DNA of 64,000 nt from contig CBDCAU010000009.1 in assembly GCA_965214115.1 (NCBI GenBank), positions 1 to 64,000 of the forward strand, read 5' to 3'. Below, one piece after another: positions 8,642 through 18,184 of the stretch. The translations under genes were made by a program, and so were the position numbers. Each line of letters begins with the position of its first letter. Position 1 is the first letter of the stretch. Origin of the DNA: Owenweeksia sp965214115 (lineage in GTDB: Bacteria > Bacteroidota > Bacteroidia > Flavobacteriales > Schleiferiaceae). The notes under the pieces are model-generated. The model did not search any database, was not told the DNA's origin, and saw nothing but the letters and a program-made list of their open reading frames with translations.

Positions 8642-10006
8642 ATGAAATTCCGCTCTCTCAAAACCCCCTTTTTTACCCTTTTGGGTTTCCTCATTTTCGC
8701 CGTTGGCTGTACCAGCCGCCAAGGTTTTCAGGCCAGCAATGTGTCCTATATATATAATACGCGCGATTTAGCGCCGCGCCCCGAATTTGTGACGCACCAT
8801 TTGGATGACGCCACGACCCGCGTGTTTTTCCGGCTGAACGGCAACGATATTTTGTACGTCAAAAATCCCGAAACCAACCTATACCGCGCGGATTTTACCA
8901 TCGCATACCAACTGGTGCGCAGCTTTGAAAACACTGCCGTTTTGGACAGCGGCCTAGTGCAAATTGAAGACGAGGCGCCGCAGCCGCCTCAAAAAATCAT
9001 TACCGGAAGTTTCGATTTGCAAACGCAACTGCCTGAGGGCGAGAACAAAGCGGAGTTCGTTCTGCGCATTGTGATGACCGACCAAAACCGCCGCGTGGAA
9101 TTCGAGAATTTCGTGCGCATCCCGCGACGGCGCGGTTCAGACCTCGGACATTTTTTGCTGACCGACACGGCGGGCAATCCGCTTTATAAAAAACACGTGG
9201 CCACCGGCGCGCCCTTTTTGGTGGATTTTACCGGCCAGCCCGCGGCCGCGTATTGGGTCGCCCACTACCGCCGCGAATTTCCCGTGGCGCTGCCGCCCTA
9301 TTCAGGAATTGACGGCCAATCCTTTGATTTAGAACCCGATACGGTTTACCAAATCCCCGCCGACCGTCCTTTCGCTTTTCGAGAGTCAGGTTTTTACTAT
9401 TTCCGCACCGACACTTCTAATTGGGACGGCCTTGCCGTTTTTTCATTTTATGATGAATTTCCTTACATCGCAAAACGGCTGAATTTGGGGCCGCCACTCC
9501 GGTATTTGACCACCCGCCGCGAATACGACATCTTAAAAGAAGTGATGAACGACCCCGTCGCTTTGAAAAAAGAAGCCGACGATTTTTGGCTGCGCCGTTC
9601 CGGCAGCGTGGAGCGAAGTCGCTTACTGATAGAGTCTTACTACCGCCGTGTGCAAGAATCCAACGTCTTTTTCACTTCCTACATCGAAGGTTGGAAGACC
9701 GACCGAGGCATCATTTATTGCATCTACGGGCCGCCCAACAAGGTGTATCGTTCGTCCGAAGGGGAGAGCTGGGTGTATGGCGATGAAACGTCAGCGCTTT
9801 CTTACTTTTTTAATTTTCAAAAAGTGAGCAATCCGTTTACGAACAATGATTATGCGCTCTCGCGCAGCCCGACTTACCGCTACGGCTGGGGGCAGGCGAT
9901 TGAGGCGTGGCGCAACGGGCACATTTACAATTCACAAGACATCAAGCGCGAACAAGATGACCAAAGACAAAACCGCTACCAAAGGCGGAATCCTTATTGG
10001 TATTAG
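8642..10006 (+). CDS. GWxTD domain-containing lipoprotein
   Basis: A 454-residue protein with signal peptide and lipobox (FLIFAVGC). The name-giving GWxTD motif lies in SYIEGWKTDRGIIYCIYGPPNKV, inside a region of about 100 residues conserved in Bacteroidota and related phyla; the biochemical role is unknown. The N-terminal 300 residues appear to be beta-sandwich-like. The last 50 bp overlap the following methyltransferase gene in another frame, which suggests translational coupling or a tight operon. The start region matches that of the esterase gene upstream almost base for base. Confidence 0.88.
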   Translation: MKFRSLKTPFFTLLGFLIFAVGCTSRQGFQASNVSYIYNTRDLAPRPEFVTHHLDDATTRVFFRLNGNDILYVKNPETNLYRADFTIAYQLVRSFENTAVLDSGLVQIEDEAPQPPQKIITGSFDLQTQLPEGENKAEFVLRIVMTDQNRRVEFENFVRIPRRRGSDLGHFLLTDTAGNPLYKKHVATGAPFLVDFTGQPAAAYWVAHYRREFPVALPPYSGIDGQSFDLEPDTVYQIPADRPFAFRESGFYYFRTDTSNWDGLAVFSFYDEFPYIAKRLNLGPPLRYLTTRREYDILKEVMNDPVALKKEADDFWLRRSGSVERSRLLIESYYRRVQESNVFFTSYIEGWKTDRGIIYCIYGPPNKVYRSSEGESWVYGDETSALSYFFNFQKVSNPFTNNDYALSRSPTYRYGWGQAIEAWRNGHIYNSQDIKREQDDQRQNRYQRRNPYWY

Positions 10007-10715
10007 GCCGGTCATCGAGGCCATCCAAGCGGGAAAATCCATCGATAAAGTATTCATTCAGAGAGGGTTGCGCGGCGAGCTTTTTCAGGAATTGAAACCG
10101 CTTTTGCAGGAATATGACATTCATTTCCAGCACGTTCCCATCGAAAAACTGAACCGGATTACCCGCAAAAACCACCAAGGCGTGGTGGCGTTTTCGGCGG
10201 CGGTGGAATTTCAAAATTTGGAGGAAATCATCGCGCGAACGTTTGAAAAAGGCGAAGACCCCTTTATTTTGATGTTGGATAGAATTACCGACGTCCGCAA
10301 CTTCGGTGCAATTTGCCGCACGGCAGAATGCTTTGGCGTTCAGGCGGTTGTGATTCCCGAAAAAAATTCCGCGCCCGTTAATTTTGATGCGTTGAAAACC
10401 TCGGCCGGTGCACTGAACCATTTGCCCGTTTGTCGTGAAAAGAATTTAAAGGAAACCCTCAAGTTTTTGAAAAACAGCGGATTGCAAATTGTTTCCTGCA
10501 CGGAAAAGGCGGAGAACCACGCTTTCGCGGAAAAACTGACCGGACCACTTTGTGTGATTATGGGCTCGGAAGAAGATGGCGTTTCCGGTGAGTATTTGAA
10601 ACGCAGCGATTTGCAAGTGAAATTGCCGATGACCGGAAAAATCGAATCGCTCAACGTGAGCGTGGCCACGGGCGCTATTCTATATGAAATTGTTCGTCAA
10701 AAAAATCTGCAATGA
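9957..10715 (+). CDS. rlmB: 23S rRNA 2'-O-methyltransferase, SpoU/TrmH family (RlmB-like)
   Basis: The 252-residue protein has the RlmB layout: an N-terminal substrate-binding domain (GGILIGIRPVIEAIQAGKS) and a SpoU knot with motif 1 LDRITDVRNFGAICRTAECF, motif 2 CVIMGSEEDGVS and motif 3 LPMTGKIESLNVSVATGAIL. RlmB methylates the ribose of G2251 in 23S rRNA; the exact site here is by family. The start is the ATG at 9957, which overlaps the GWxTD gene by 50 bp. The stop overlaps the next start (ATGA). Confidence 0.9.
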   Translation: MTKDKTATKGGILIGIRPVIEAIQAGKSIDKVFIQRGLRGELFQELKPLLQEYDIHFQHVPIEKLNRITRKNHQGVVAFSAAVEFQNLEEIIARTFEKGEDPFILMLDRITDVRNFGAICRTAECFGVQAVVIPEKNSAPVNFDALKTSAGALNHLPVCREKNLKETLKFLKNSGLQIVSCTEKAENHAFAEKLTGPLCVIMGSEEDGVSGEYLKRSDLQVKLPMTGKIESLNVSVATGAILYEIVRQKNLQ

Positions 10716-13108
10716 AAAAAATCTATTTTCTCTTCCTTTTTTCGCTTTCGTTAAATATAAGTTTTGGCCAATTCAGTTGCCAAGATTTTAAACAAAAATT
10801 TGCAACGGTGGCCAATCCAATTATTTCCATTCAAAACAATGCAAAATCAGATACGATTGATATTTTAAATTATGATTTAGATATTGATTTTACCGAGGTG
10901 AAAAACCGAAAATTATACGGAAGTTGTGCGATAACTTTCTATCCCAAAATGAACAACATTTCTAAGATGAATTTGGATTTATTGCAATTGCAAGTCGATT
11001 CCATTCTGATGAATAATCAAGTCTTAAATTATTCATACAATGACACCATACTTTCCGTAGATTTTCCCACTCCGCTTGCGCAAAATGATACCAATGTTTT
11101 GATGGTTTTCTACGGCGGCACTCCACCCGACGACGGTAGCGGCTTCGGCGGCTGGGACAGAAGCGGCGGCTACCATTACAATATGGGCGTGGCTTTTTTG
11201 GGAAACCCGCACACTTACGGCCGCGCGTGGTTTCCTTGTTTTGACAATTTTGTGGAGAAAACCACTTATGATTTTTCTTATAAAACTGTCCTGCCACTCC
11301 GCCCTTATTCCAATGGTATAAAATTATCCGAAGATTCGATAAGCGGAGATACCATTTTAACGAAATGGAAAATGACCGATGAAATTCCCACTTATTTAGC
11401 CAGTGTGGCGATTAGCAATTATATCGAAATCAATGATACCACCACAGCTCAAAATGGTACAATGCCGATTCAATTGATTGTCAAAAAAAGTGATTCATCA
11501 GATATTGTAAATTCCTTTCAAAATTTGAAACCTACTTTTCATTCTTTTGAGAAGAATTTTGGCCCGTATTTTTGGCAAAGAGTGGGTTATGCCGCCACGC
11601 CCGTCGGGGCGATGGAACACGCCACGAGCATTCACTATCCGACCAATTTGATAAACGGAAATTTGAACGGTGAGGACATTATGGCGCACGAGCTGGCGCA
11701 CCATTGGTGGGGCAATTTGGTGACTTGCGAAACCGACGCCGATATGTGGATAAACGAAGGGATGGCGGAGTTTTGCAGCCATTTGTATGAGGAGGATTTA
11801 TACGGCCGCGACCGCTATTTGAACACGGTGATGGACAATGCTTTCCGCGTGTTGGACGTGGCGCACCTCCGCGACGACGGTTTCAAAGCGATTCAAGGCA
11901 TCACCCACGAATACGTATACGGATTTCACGTCTATCAAAAAGGGGCGATGGTGGCGCACAACCTGCGCGCTTATCTCGGCGACTCGCTGTTTTTCAATGG
12001 GTTAACCCAACTTTTAGCGAATAATAAATACGGCAATTTGAACAGCACCGAGTTCCGCGACCAGCTTTCGCAGATTACTGGAAAACCGCTCAATGACTTT
12101 TTTACGGACTGGGTTTTCAATGCGGGATTTCCGGTTTTTTCGGTGGATTCGCTGGCAGTGGCACCCACTCCAGCGTTGAATTCGGCCACGGTCAAAATTT
12201 CGCAGCGTGTGAGAAAAGCGCCAAGATTGTATCAAAACATACCAGTTTTTGTGACATTTTTTAGTGAAAATGGCGATACCATTTCAAGAAAAATTAACCT
12301 TTCCGGAAGTTCAGGAACTGCAACTTTTAATAATTTACTTTTCGCTCCAAAATTTGCTATGGTTTCTTATGATGGAAAATTGCTTTCCGGCGACACCTAT
12401 GATGAATGGAAAATTACCCAAACTGGAGTGCAAATACCGAAATATTCCTTTGTGAGATTAACGGTTAATTCTATTCAAGATTCGGCGAAAATTATTGCCC
12501 AACATCATTGGGGCGCGCCGAACGGAAAAATCCCAGCGGGCAGGGATTATCGACTTTCCAACAGCCGCTTTTGGACGATTCAGGGTGTGGATTTTGACAA
12601 GGCTGATTTGTCCGCGCGCTTCGATTTTAATGGTAATCAAAACGGTATGGATTCCTTGCTGGCTGGGCAAACCTCGGATTCCATTGCAATTTTATATCGA
12701 AAAGACGCAACCGAAAATTGGCAGCTTTTCTCCTATCAAAACAAAACCCAAATTGGCGCGCCCACTTCCGGTTTTGGCTGGATTGACGTGGACAGTTTAA
12801 GGGCGGGAGATTATACGTTTGCGAATACGGGTGAAACGGTGGGCTTGGAAAATTTTAAGCATAAAAAGGGCAGCATTGAAATATTTCCAAATCCTGCCAA
12901 AGATGAAATTGAAATTCGCTTTGAAAATGCCGAGAAAAAAAGTTATGGAATTACGGTTTTAGATATCAAAGGAAAATTGATTTTATCGAAAGAATTTGTT
13001 TTAAAAAATGAAGCAGATTCTATTCAAATTTCCTTACCTAAAAATATCAAAGGAAAATTCGTGATGGTTTTAGTAGATGGATTTGCCACGAAAGTGGTGT
13101 TGAAATAA
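10712..13108 (+). CDS. M1-family metallopeptidase with T9SS sorting domain
   Basis: A 798-residue secreted aminopeptidase. Signal peptide MKKIYFLFLFSLSLNISFGQ; zinc site HELAHHWWGN (H326, E327, H330) with the third ligand E349 in INEGMAEF. The exopeptidase motif appears as VGAMEHATS, a variant of GAMEN. The C-terminal 80 residues (IEIFPNPAKDEIEIRF onward) form a type A T9SS sorting domain, so the protein is probably exported to the cell surface or medium. ATG overlaps the stop of rlmB by 4 bp. Base use shifts to AT-richer at both ends of the gene. Confidence 0.94.
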   Translation: MKKIYFLFLFSLSLNISFGQFSCQDFKQKFATVANPIISIQNNAKSDTIDILNYDLDIDFTEVKNRKLYGSCAITFYPKMNNISKMNLDLLQLQVDSILMNNQVLNYSYNDTILSVDFPTPLAQNDTNVLMVFYGGTPPDDGSGFGGWDRSGGYHYNMGVAFLGNPHTYGRAWFPCFDNFVEKTTYDFSYKTVLPLRPYSNGIKLSEDSISGDTILTKWKMTDEIPTYLASVAISNYIEINDTTTAQNGTMPIQLIVKKSDSSDIVNSFQNLKPTFHSFEKNFGPYFWQRVGYAATPVGAMEHATSIHYPTNLINGNLNGEDIMAHELAHHWWGNLVTCETDADMWINEGMAEFCSHLYEEDLYGRDRYLNTVMDNAFRVLDVAHLRDDGFKAIQGITHEYVYGFHVYQKGAMVAHNLRAYLGDSLFFNGLTQLLANNKYGNLNSTEFRDQLSQITGKPLNDFFTDWVFNAGFPVFSVDSLAVAPTPALNSATVKISQRVRKAPRLYQNIPVFVTFFSENGDTISRKINLSGSSGTATFNNLLFAPKFAMVSYDGKLLSGDTYDEWKITQTGVQIPKYSFVRLTVNSIQDSAKIIAQHHWGAPNGKIPAGRDYRLSNSRFWTIQGVDFDKADLSARFDFNGNQNGMDSLLAGQTSDSIAILYRKDATENWQLFSYQNKTQIGAPTSGFGWIDVDSLRAGDYTFANTGETVGLENFKHKKGSIEIFPNPAKDEIEIRFENAEKKSYGITVLDIKGKLILSKEFVLKNEADSIQISLPKNIKGKFVMVLVDGFATKVVLK

Positions 13109-13114
13109 ACCAAA

Positions 13115-13148
13115 AGACCTGACAGGTTTTCGAAAACCTGTCAGGTCT
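13115..13148. repeat. AGACCTGACAGG hairpin repeat, copy 1 (terminator-like)
   Basis: A near-perfect 34-bp palindrome with arms AGACCTGACAGGTTTT. It lies 6 bp after the M1 peptidase stop and is followed by TTT. Relatives at 51010-51042 and 52417-52449 show it is a dispersed repeat and not only a local terminator. It may stop transcription from both sides between convergent genes. Confidence 0.8.
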
Positions 13149-13189
13149 TTAAAATAATGGGTCGCTAAAAATTTGACGCTGTTAGTTCT

Positions 13190-14701
13190 TCATCGCAAAA
13201 GCAATTTCTCAAAATACACCCTTCCCCCCTTTTTTATTTTCAAAAAATAAGAACCACGCGAAAGTTGGGAAACGTCAATATACTCTTGGTTTTCAATTTC
13301 TTGCATAAATATCTTCCTGCCCGAAAAATCAAAAATTCCCAAGGAAACCGTACCCAGTTCGTCAGGGATTTTCACTTCAAAATAACGTTCTGCCGGATTT
13401 GGAAAAATTTCAAAGCCTACCTCTGTTTTTTCTTCCAAACCAATTGAACTTGAATCAATTACGACAAGATTGAAACCGGCCACTTTGAAAAAGTTCCCCG
13501 CCGAATCTACGCCGATGGAATCGCAATAGGTATCGCTGCAAGTGATGTTGCTGACCGTGTCCGTTGAAGTAATGGTTACGCACACTTCATACTCGCCAAA
13601 TGTGGCGTAGGTATGCGAGGGAAAAGGAGCACCCGAGGTAGTGCTGTCGCCAAACGTCCAAAGAAAAGTAGTGCTGAAATTCAGATTGGAGAACGCTGGT
13701 ACTGAATTGTTTACGACATATAAATTGGCCGCGTCCGAGGCGGAAGTGTCCACCCAATAAGAGGCGTTGCAGAAGTTGGCACTTAGCTGCGGTGTTCCAA
13801 AATGCGTAGCCACCACGCCGCCATCGCCCACCGCCAAACCGAATTGCCCGTTGGCAAAACGCACGTCGTTCAACTCGCCCGTGCCGATGGTGGTGTCGCT
13901 CACCCAAGTGTCGCCGCCGTCCAACGTCTTGAGAATCAGTCCATTTTCATCCACCGCAAAGCCGATTTGTGAAGTGCCGAAGTGCAGTGCGTTGATTTCC
14001 GTAGAGCCGCCGCCCGCCTTGAACGTCCACGTATTTCCGGTGTCGGTCGTTTTATAAATACCGTTTTCGCCGGCCACGAAACCCGTGTCGAGGCTGGTAA
14101 AGAAGATATCCTTATTATCGTCTGGGCCGAGGTTGATGCTTTGCCAAGGGCCGCCCGCGATGTTCCGAACGGCTAACTCGCCATCGCGCCCCGCCACAAA
14201 AAGTTTCCGGCCGATGGCGTGGACGCTTTCCATCCGCGCATTGGTGAAAGGCAGGGCGCTGGCTGTGTGATTAAAATTGAGTAACTGCCCGAAGATACCA
14301 TTCCGACCGACGTAGAATATGGAGTCGAATTGGCGAACAAAAATCGACTCCAAATTGACCGTAGTCGCAGGTGTCACTGGAAACCAAGTGCTGCCCGTGT
14401 CGGGCGAAATTAAAACCAAACCATTCTCGCCCACCGCCCATAACGAATCTTGTTCATAAATATCCGCAATTCCGCTATTGGCGTTGAAATAAGTGGACTG
14501 CCAAGTGGCGCCGCTGTCCTGCGAACGGTAGATATTTCCTTGGTCGGTGCCGAGAAAAATCGTGAAATTGGGCGTAATCCAAACGCAATTATAATCTTCG
14601 TTTGGGACGTTAGGGAGTTGCGCCCATTGGCTTTGCGCCAAAACAGTTGTTGTAAAGCCAAAAAAGGCAAAACAAAGTAGCAGGAGTACAAATTTTTTCA
14701 T
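13190..14701 (-). CDS. Secreted BNR-propeller/PKD protein with T9SS sorting domain
   Basis: A 503-residue protein with signal peptide MKKFVLLLLCFAFFGFTTTVLAQ. Residues about 25-300 hold repeated photosystem-assembly/BNR-like motifs (SQDSGATWQS, SPDTGSTWFP, KTTDTGNTWTF, KTLDGGDTWVS). A PKD-like domain follows (STTFLWTFGDSTTSG). The tail EIFPNPAERYFEVKIP...GSYFLKIKKGG is a type A T9SS sorting domain. The enzymatic role, if any, is unknown; such propellers often bind ligands on the cell surface. The start at 14701 opens the signal peptide. It is convergent with the M1 peptidase. Confidence 0.88.
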   Translation of the reverse strand: MKKFVLLLLCFAFFGFTTTVLAQSQWAQLPNVPNEDYNCVWITPNFTIFLGTDQGNIYRSQDSGATWQSTYFNANSGIADIYEQDSLWAVGENGLVLISPDTGSTWFPVTPATTVNLESIFVRQFDSIFYVGRNGIFGQLLNFNHTASALPFTNARMESVHAIGRKLFVAGRDGELAVRNIAGGPWQSINLGPDDNKDIFFTSLDTGFVAGENGIYKTTDTGNTWTFKAGGGSTEINALHFGTSQIGFAVDENGLILKTLDGGDTWVSDTTIGTGELNDVRFANGQFGLAVGDGGVVATHFGTPQLSANFCNASYWVDTSASDAANLYVVNNSVPAFSNLNFSTTFLWTFGDSTTSGAPFPSHTYATFGEYEVCVTITSTDTVSNITCSDTYCDSIGVDSAGNFFKVAGFNLVVIDSSSIGLEEKTEVGFEIFPNPAERYFEVKIPDELGTVSLGIFDFSGRKIFMQEIENQEYIDVSQLSRGSYFLKIKKGGRVYFEKLLLR

Positions 14702-14882
14702 TGGATATAATTTTAAAGTATTAATAATCAGCAACGTGAAAAAGTTAAAATTGCTGGGGTAAAAATAATGAAATATTAATATTACCGATAAATCTTATCA
14801 TTTTCTTGTTGAAGATAAACAGATCGGAAACTCTGTTAGGTCGGCGCGGGCAGCTTTTCCACAGTTTCAAACTTTGGAAAAG

Positions 14883-17507
14883 TTAGGAAGTCAACACCGC
14901 CAATCTATCCTCCAACGCCTTAATTTTCGCCTCCGCATCGGCCTGTTTTTTCTTTTCAGAATCGACGACGGCTTCTGGCGCGTTGTTCACAAACCGCTCA
15001 TTCCCAAGCTTTTTCTGCACAGATTTTAAAAAACCTTGTTGGTATTTCAAATCATTCCGCAGCTTTTCGGTTTCGGCTTCCAAATCGACGGCCTCGCTGG
15101 CGGGGATAAAAAATTCGTGTTTCCCAGCTAAAAAAGTGAAGCCCGCACCTTCGGGTTTTTCAAATTTTATTTCAGACAGATTTCCCAGTTTTTGAATCAA
15201 TTTTTCAAACGTTTTGGGAATCGAATTTTGACTTTCCGTGATCAATTCCAGTTCGTCTTTTTTAGGAATATTTTGCGAAGCACGAATATTTCGAATGCCA
15301 TTGATTATCAAAGTAGCCTCTTCAAAATTCTTTAAAATTTTGGCATCAAAATTTTCAGCTTTTGGCCATTTTTTTACACAAATCGTTTCACCACTTTTTC
15401 TATCGGAAAGATGCTGCCAAATTTCTTCCGTGATGAACGGCATAAACGGATGCAGCAAAACACAAACTTGCTCGAAGAAATCCTCGGTTTGCTGTAAAGT
15501 TTTTGCGTCAATCGGTTCGCCGTAATTGGGTTTGACGGCTTCCAAAAACCAACCGCAAAAATCATCATAGACTAATTTATAAGAAGTCATCAGCGCTTCG
15601 GAAAGGCGATATTTTTGAAAGGAATCATCTAAAGAAACAAGCGTTTCTTTCAGACGGTTTTCAAACCAAGCAATCGCCGAAGCCGCCGCTTCATCTTGTT
15701 CTTTTTCAGCCACTTCCCAGCCCTTTACCAATTTCAGCACATTCCAAATTTTATTGGTAAAATTGCGTCCCGTTTGGCAGAGTTCTTCATCAAAAGGCAA
15801 ATCGTTTCCAGCCGGCGAAGTCAGCAACATTCCCACCCGCACACCGTCGGTGGAATACTTTTCCATCAGTTCAATCGGGTCGGGCGAGTTGCCCAAACTC
15901 TTGGACATTTTTCGTCCCAGTTTATCACGGACAATGCCCGTCAGATAGACATTGGAAAACGGTTTTTCATCCCGCAAATCATAACCCGCCATTACCATTC
16001 TTGCCACCCAAAAAAACAAGATTTCTGGGGCAGTTACTAAATCTTGGGTAGGATAGTAATAATGAATCTCTTTGTTGTCAGGATTTCGAACTCCATCGAA
16101 TACTGAAATAGGCCACAACCAGCTACTGAACCAAGTATCTAAAACATCTTCATCTTGGCGTACATCTTTTTCAGTAAGATTTTTACCTGATTTTTCAATC
16201 GCCAATTCTAATGCCTTTTCGGCATTTTCGGCGACTACAAAATCATCTTTTCCATCGCCATAATAATAGGAGGGAATTTGATGCCCCCACCAAAGCTGCC
16301 GCGAAATGCACCAGTCGTGGACATTTTCCATCCAATGGCGGTAGGTGTTTTTGAATTTTTCAGGAATGAGTTGCACGTCGTCCTCCATCACCGCTTGCAG
16401 CGCGGGTTCGGCGAGGTCTTTCATTTTTAAAAACCATTGCTCGGAAAGTCGCGGCTCAATCACCGCGCCCGTCCGCTCGGAAGTGCCGACGGAAGTTTTG
16501 TAATCCTCGGTTTTAGAAAGTAATCCCTTCTCCTCCAGTTCTTTAGCAATCTCGCGGCGCACCACAAAACGGTCTTTGCCATTGTAATGAGCGGCGTGCT
16601 GGTTCAGCGTCCCGTCATCATTTAAAGAATCAATAATTTCCAAATCGTGCCGCTCGCCAATCGCCTTGTCGTTTTGGTCGTGCGCGGGCGTGATTTTTAA
16701 GATGCCTGTCCCAAATTCCACGTCCACATAATCATCAGAAACGATTGGCACCGAACGGTTTACGACCGGAACAATCACCTTCTTTCCAATCAGATTTTTA
16801 TACCGCTCATCATCGGGATTCACGCAAATGGCCACATCACCAAAAATGGTTTCCGGCCGCGTGGTCGCAACTTCCAAAAAATCTTTCGACCCTTCGATTT
16901 TATATTTTAAATGATATAATTTCCCATTGATTTCCTTGTGAATCACCTCCTCGTCAGATACGGTCGTTTTGGCCTGCGGGTCCCAATTCACCATCCGGTG
17001 GCCGCGGTAAATTTTCCCGCTATTATATAGGCGTATAAAAACCGCGATGACGGATTCGCTGCGGATGTCGTCCATCGTGAACGCCTCACGCTTCCAATCG
17101 CAACTGGCACCGAGCCGCTTCAATTGTTCCAAAATAATCCCGCCGTGTTTTTCCGTCCATTCCCAAGCGTGTTTTAAAAATTCATCCCGCGTAAGCGACT
17201 GTTTTTCAATGCCTTCCTCCTTCAACTTGGCCACCACCTTGGCTTCGGTGGCGATGGATGCGTGGTCGGTGCCGGGCACCCAGCAAGCGTTGTAGCCGCG
17301 CATCCGGGCGCGCCGAATCAGCACGTCCTGCAAGGTGTTGTTCAGCATATGGCCCATATGCAAAACGCCCGTGACATTGGGCGGCGGAATCACAATCGTA
17401 TAAGCTTCGCGCTCATCCGGCTTGGATTCAAAAATCTTATGTTCCAGCCAGTAGCTGTACCATTTTTTTTCGGAAAGTTGATGCTCGTAATTTTTTGGAA
17501 GGCTCAT
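14883..17507 (-). CDS. valS: Valyl-tRNA synthetase
   Basis: An 874-residue class I synthetase. The HIGH motif is HMGHM in NVTGVLHMGHMLNNTL and the KMSKS motif is in GRKMSKSLGNSPDP. The editing-domain segment (TTRPETIFGD, ITPAHDQND) is present, followed by the anticodon-binding domain and a C-terminal coiled coil (residues about 810-874, rich in Lys and Glu). Length is normal for bacterial ValRS. It is divergent from the DUF1573 gene, and each has its own TAAATTTG promoter element in the gap. Confidence 0.98.
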   Translation of the reverse strand: MSLPKNYEHQLSEKKWYSYWLEHKIFESKPDEREAYTIVIPPPNVTGVLHMGHMLNNTLQDVLIRRARMRGYNACWVPGTDHASIATEAKVVAKLKEEGIEKQSLTRDEFLKHAWEWTEKHGGIILEQLKRLGASCDWKREAFTMDDIRSESVIAVFIRLYNSGKIYRGHRMVNWDPQAKTTVSDEEVIHKEINGKLYHLKYKIEGSKDFLEVATTRPETIFGDVAICVNPDDERYKNLIGKKVIVPVVNRSVPIVSDDYVDVEFGTGILKITPAHDQNDKAIGERHDLEIIDSLNDDGTLNQHAAHYNGKDRFVVRREIAKELEEKGLLSKTEDYKTSVGTSERTGAVIEPRLSEQWFLKMKDLAEPALQAVMEDDVQLIPEKFKNTYRHWMENVHDWCISRQLWWGHQIPSYYYGDGKDDFVVAENAEKALELAIEKSGKNLTEKDVRQDEDVLDTWFSSWLWPISVFDGVRNPDNKEIHYYYPTQDLVTAPEILFFWVARMVMAGYDLRDEKPFSNVYLTGIVRDKLGRKMSKSLGNSPDPIELMEKYSTDGVRVGMLLTSPAGNDLPFDEELCQTGRNFTNKIWNVLKLVKGWEVAEKEQDEAAASAIAWFENRLKETLVSLDDSFQKYRLSEALMTSYKLVYDDFCGWFLEAVKPNYGEPIDAKTLQQTEDFFEQVCVLLHPFMPFITEEIWQHLSDRKSGETICVKKWPKAENFDAKILKNFEEATLIINGIRNIRASQNIPKKDELELITESQNSIPKTFEKLIQKLGNLSEIKFEKPEGAGFTFLAGKHEFFIPASEAVDLEAETEKLRNDLKYQQGFLKSVQKKLGNERFVNNAPEAVVDSEKKKQADAEAKIKALEDRLAVLTS

Positions 17508-17544
17508 TCTGCAAGGGGTTTGAGGCGATGAATTCTAACGCTGG

Positions 17545-17552
17545 CAAATTTA
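17545..17552 (-). promoter_or_regulatory. -7 element for valS (TAAATTTG)
   Basis: Minus-strand TAAATTTG, a perfect consensus match, 37 bp before the valS start codon. Confidence 0.6.
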
Positions 17553-17633
17553 GAAAGCAGGGGCGAGCTTGCTTTCATCTTTGGCACATTATTCGCACCC
17601 GACCGAAAGATTTTAAAACAGAATTTTTAACGT

Positions 17634-17641
17634 TAAATTTG
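17634..17641 (+). promoter_or_regulatory. -7 element for the DUF1573 gene (TAAATTTG)
   Basis: Plus-strand TAAATTTG, 24 bp before the ATG at 17666. It is the same octamer as the divergent valS promoter. Confidence 0.6.
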
Positions 17642-17665
17642 TCTTTTCAAAAAATAACTATTCCA

Positions 17666-18109
17666 ATGAAAAAGCTACTTTTCGCATTCAGCTTCATCGC
17701 AGCAAGCACTTTCGCTTTCGCTCAAGAATCCAACCCCAACGCACCAGAAATCTCATTTGAGAAAGAAACCATCGACTACGGCACCATCGAGCAAGGCGCT
17801 GACGGCAAGCGCGAATTCGTGTTTACCAATACCGGCAAAGAGCCGCTCATCATCACCAACGCCAAGGGAAGCTGTGGTTGCACCATCCCAAAATGGCCCA
17901 GAGAGCCAATCGGCCCTGGCGAGCAGAGTGTTATTAAAGTAAGTTATGATACCAAGCGCTTGGGTTCGTTCAATAAATCGGTTACTATAACTTCCAATGC
18001 CAAAACTGCTACTAAAGTGGTGAAAATCAAGGGCACGGTAGAAAAAGTAGCGCCCGTAAAAACTACGCCCGTGCAAGAGGAAAAAACCTCGATGCTGAAA
18101 GAAGGCTGA
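17666..18109 (+). CDS. DUF1573 secreted protein
   Basis: A 147-residue protein: signal peptide MKKLLFAFSFIAASTFAFAQ, then one DUF1573 immunoglobulin-like domain with the conserved EFVFTNTGKEPLIITNAKGSC and GCTIPKWPREPI blocks. DUF1573 proteins are abundant in Bacteroidota and exported; their function is unknown. The tail (residues about 127-147) is Lys/Glu-rich. The start is fixed by the signal peptide and a perfect -7 element. A hairpin with a T tract follows. Confidence 0.88.
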   Translation: MKKLLFAFSFIAASTFAFAQESNPNAPEISFEKETIDYGTIEQGADGKREFVFTNTGKEPLIITNAKGSCGCTIPKWPREPIGPGEQSVIKVSYDTKRLGSFNKSVTITSNAKTATKVVKIKGTVEKVAPVKTTPVQEEKTSMLKEG

Positions 18110-18123
18110 GAAATTAAACCCTT

Positions 18124-18131
18124 TACATTTG
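18124..18131 (+). promoter_or_regulatory. -7 element (TACATTTG) upstream of a terminator-like hairpin
   Basis: A perfect TAnnTTTG match, 53 bp before the aminotransferase ATG. The terminator hairpin at 18135-18167 lies just downstream, so a transcript from here would begin with the hairpin. Confidence 0.45.
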
Positions 18132-18134
18132 CAA

Positions 18135-18167
18135 CCCCTCCGACGTTACAGTCGCGAGGGGTTTTTT
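18135..18167 (+). terminator. Intrinsic terminator after the DUF1573 gene
   Basis: Stem CCCCTC+CGAC pairs with GTCG+GAGGGG around a GTTACA loop (one bulged C), followed by TTTTTT. It lies 25 bp after the DUF1573 stop. Confidence 0.8.
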
Positions 18168-18184
18168 CTTTCAAAATTTTTTCG

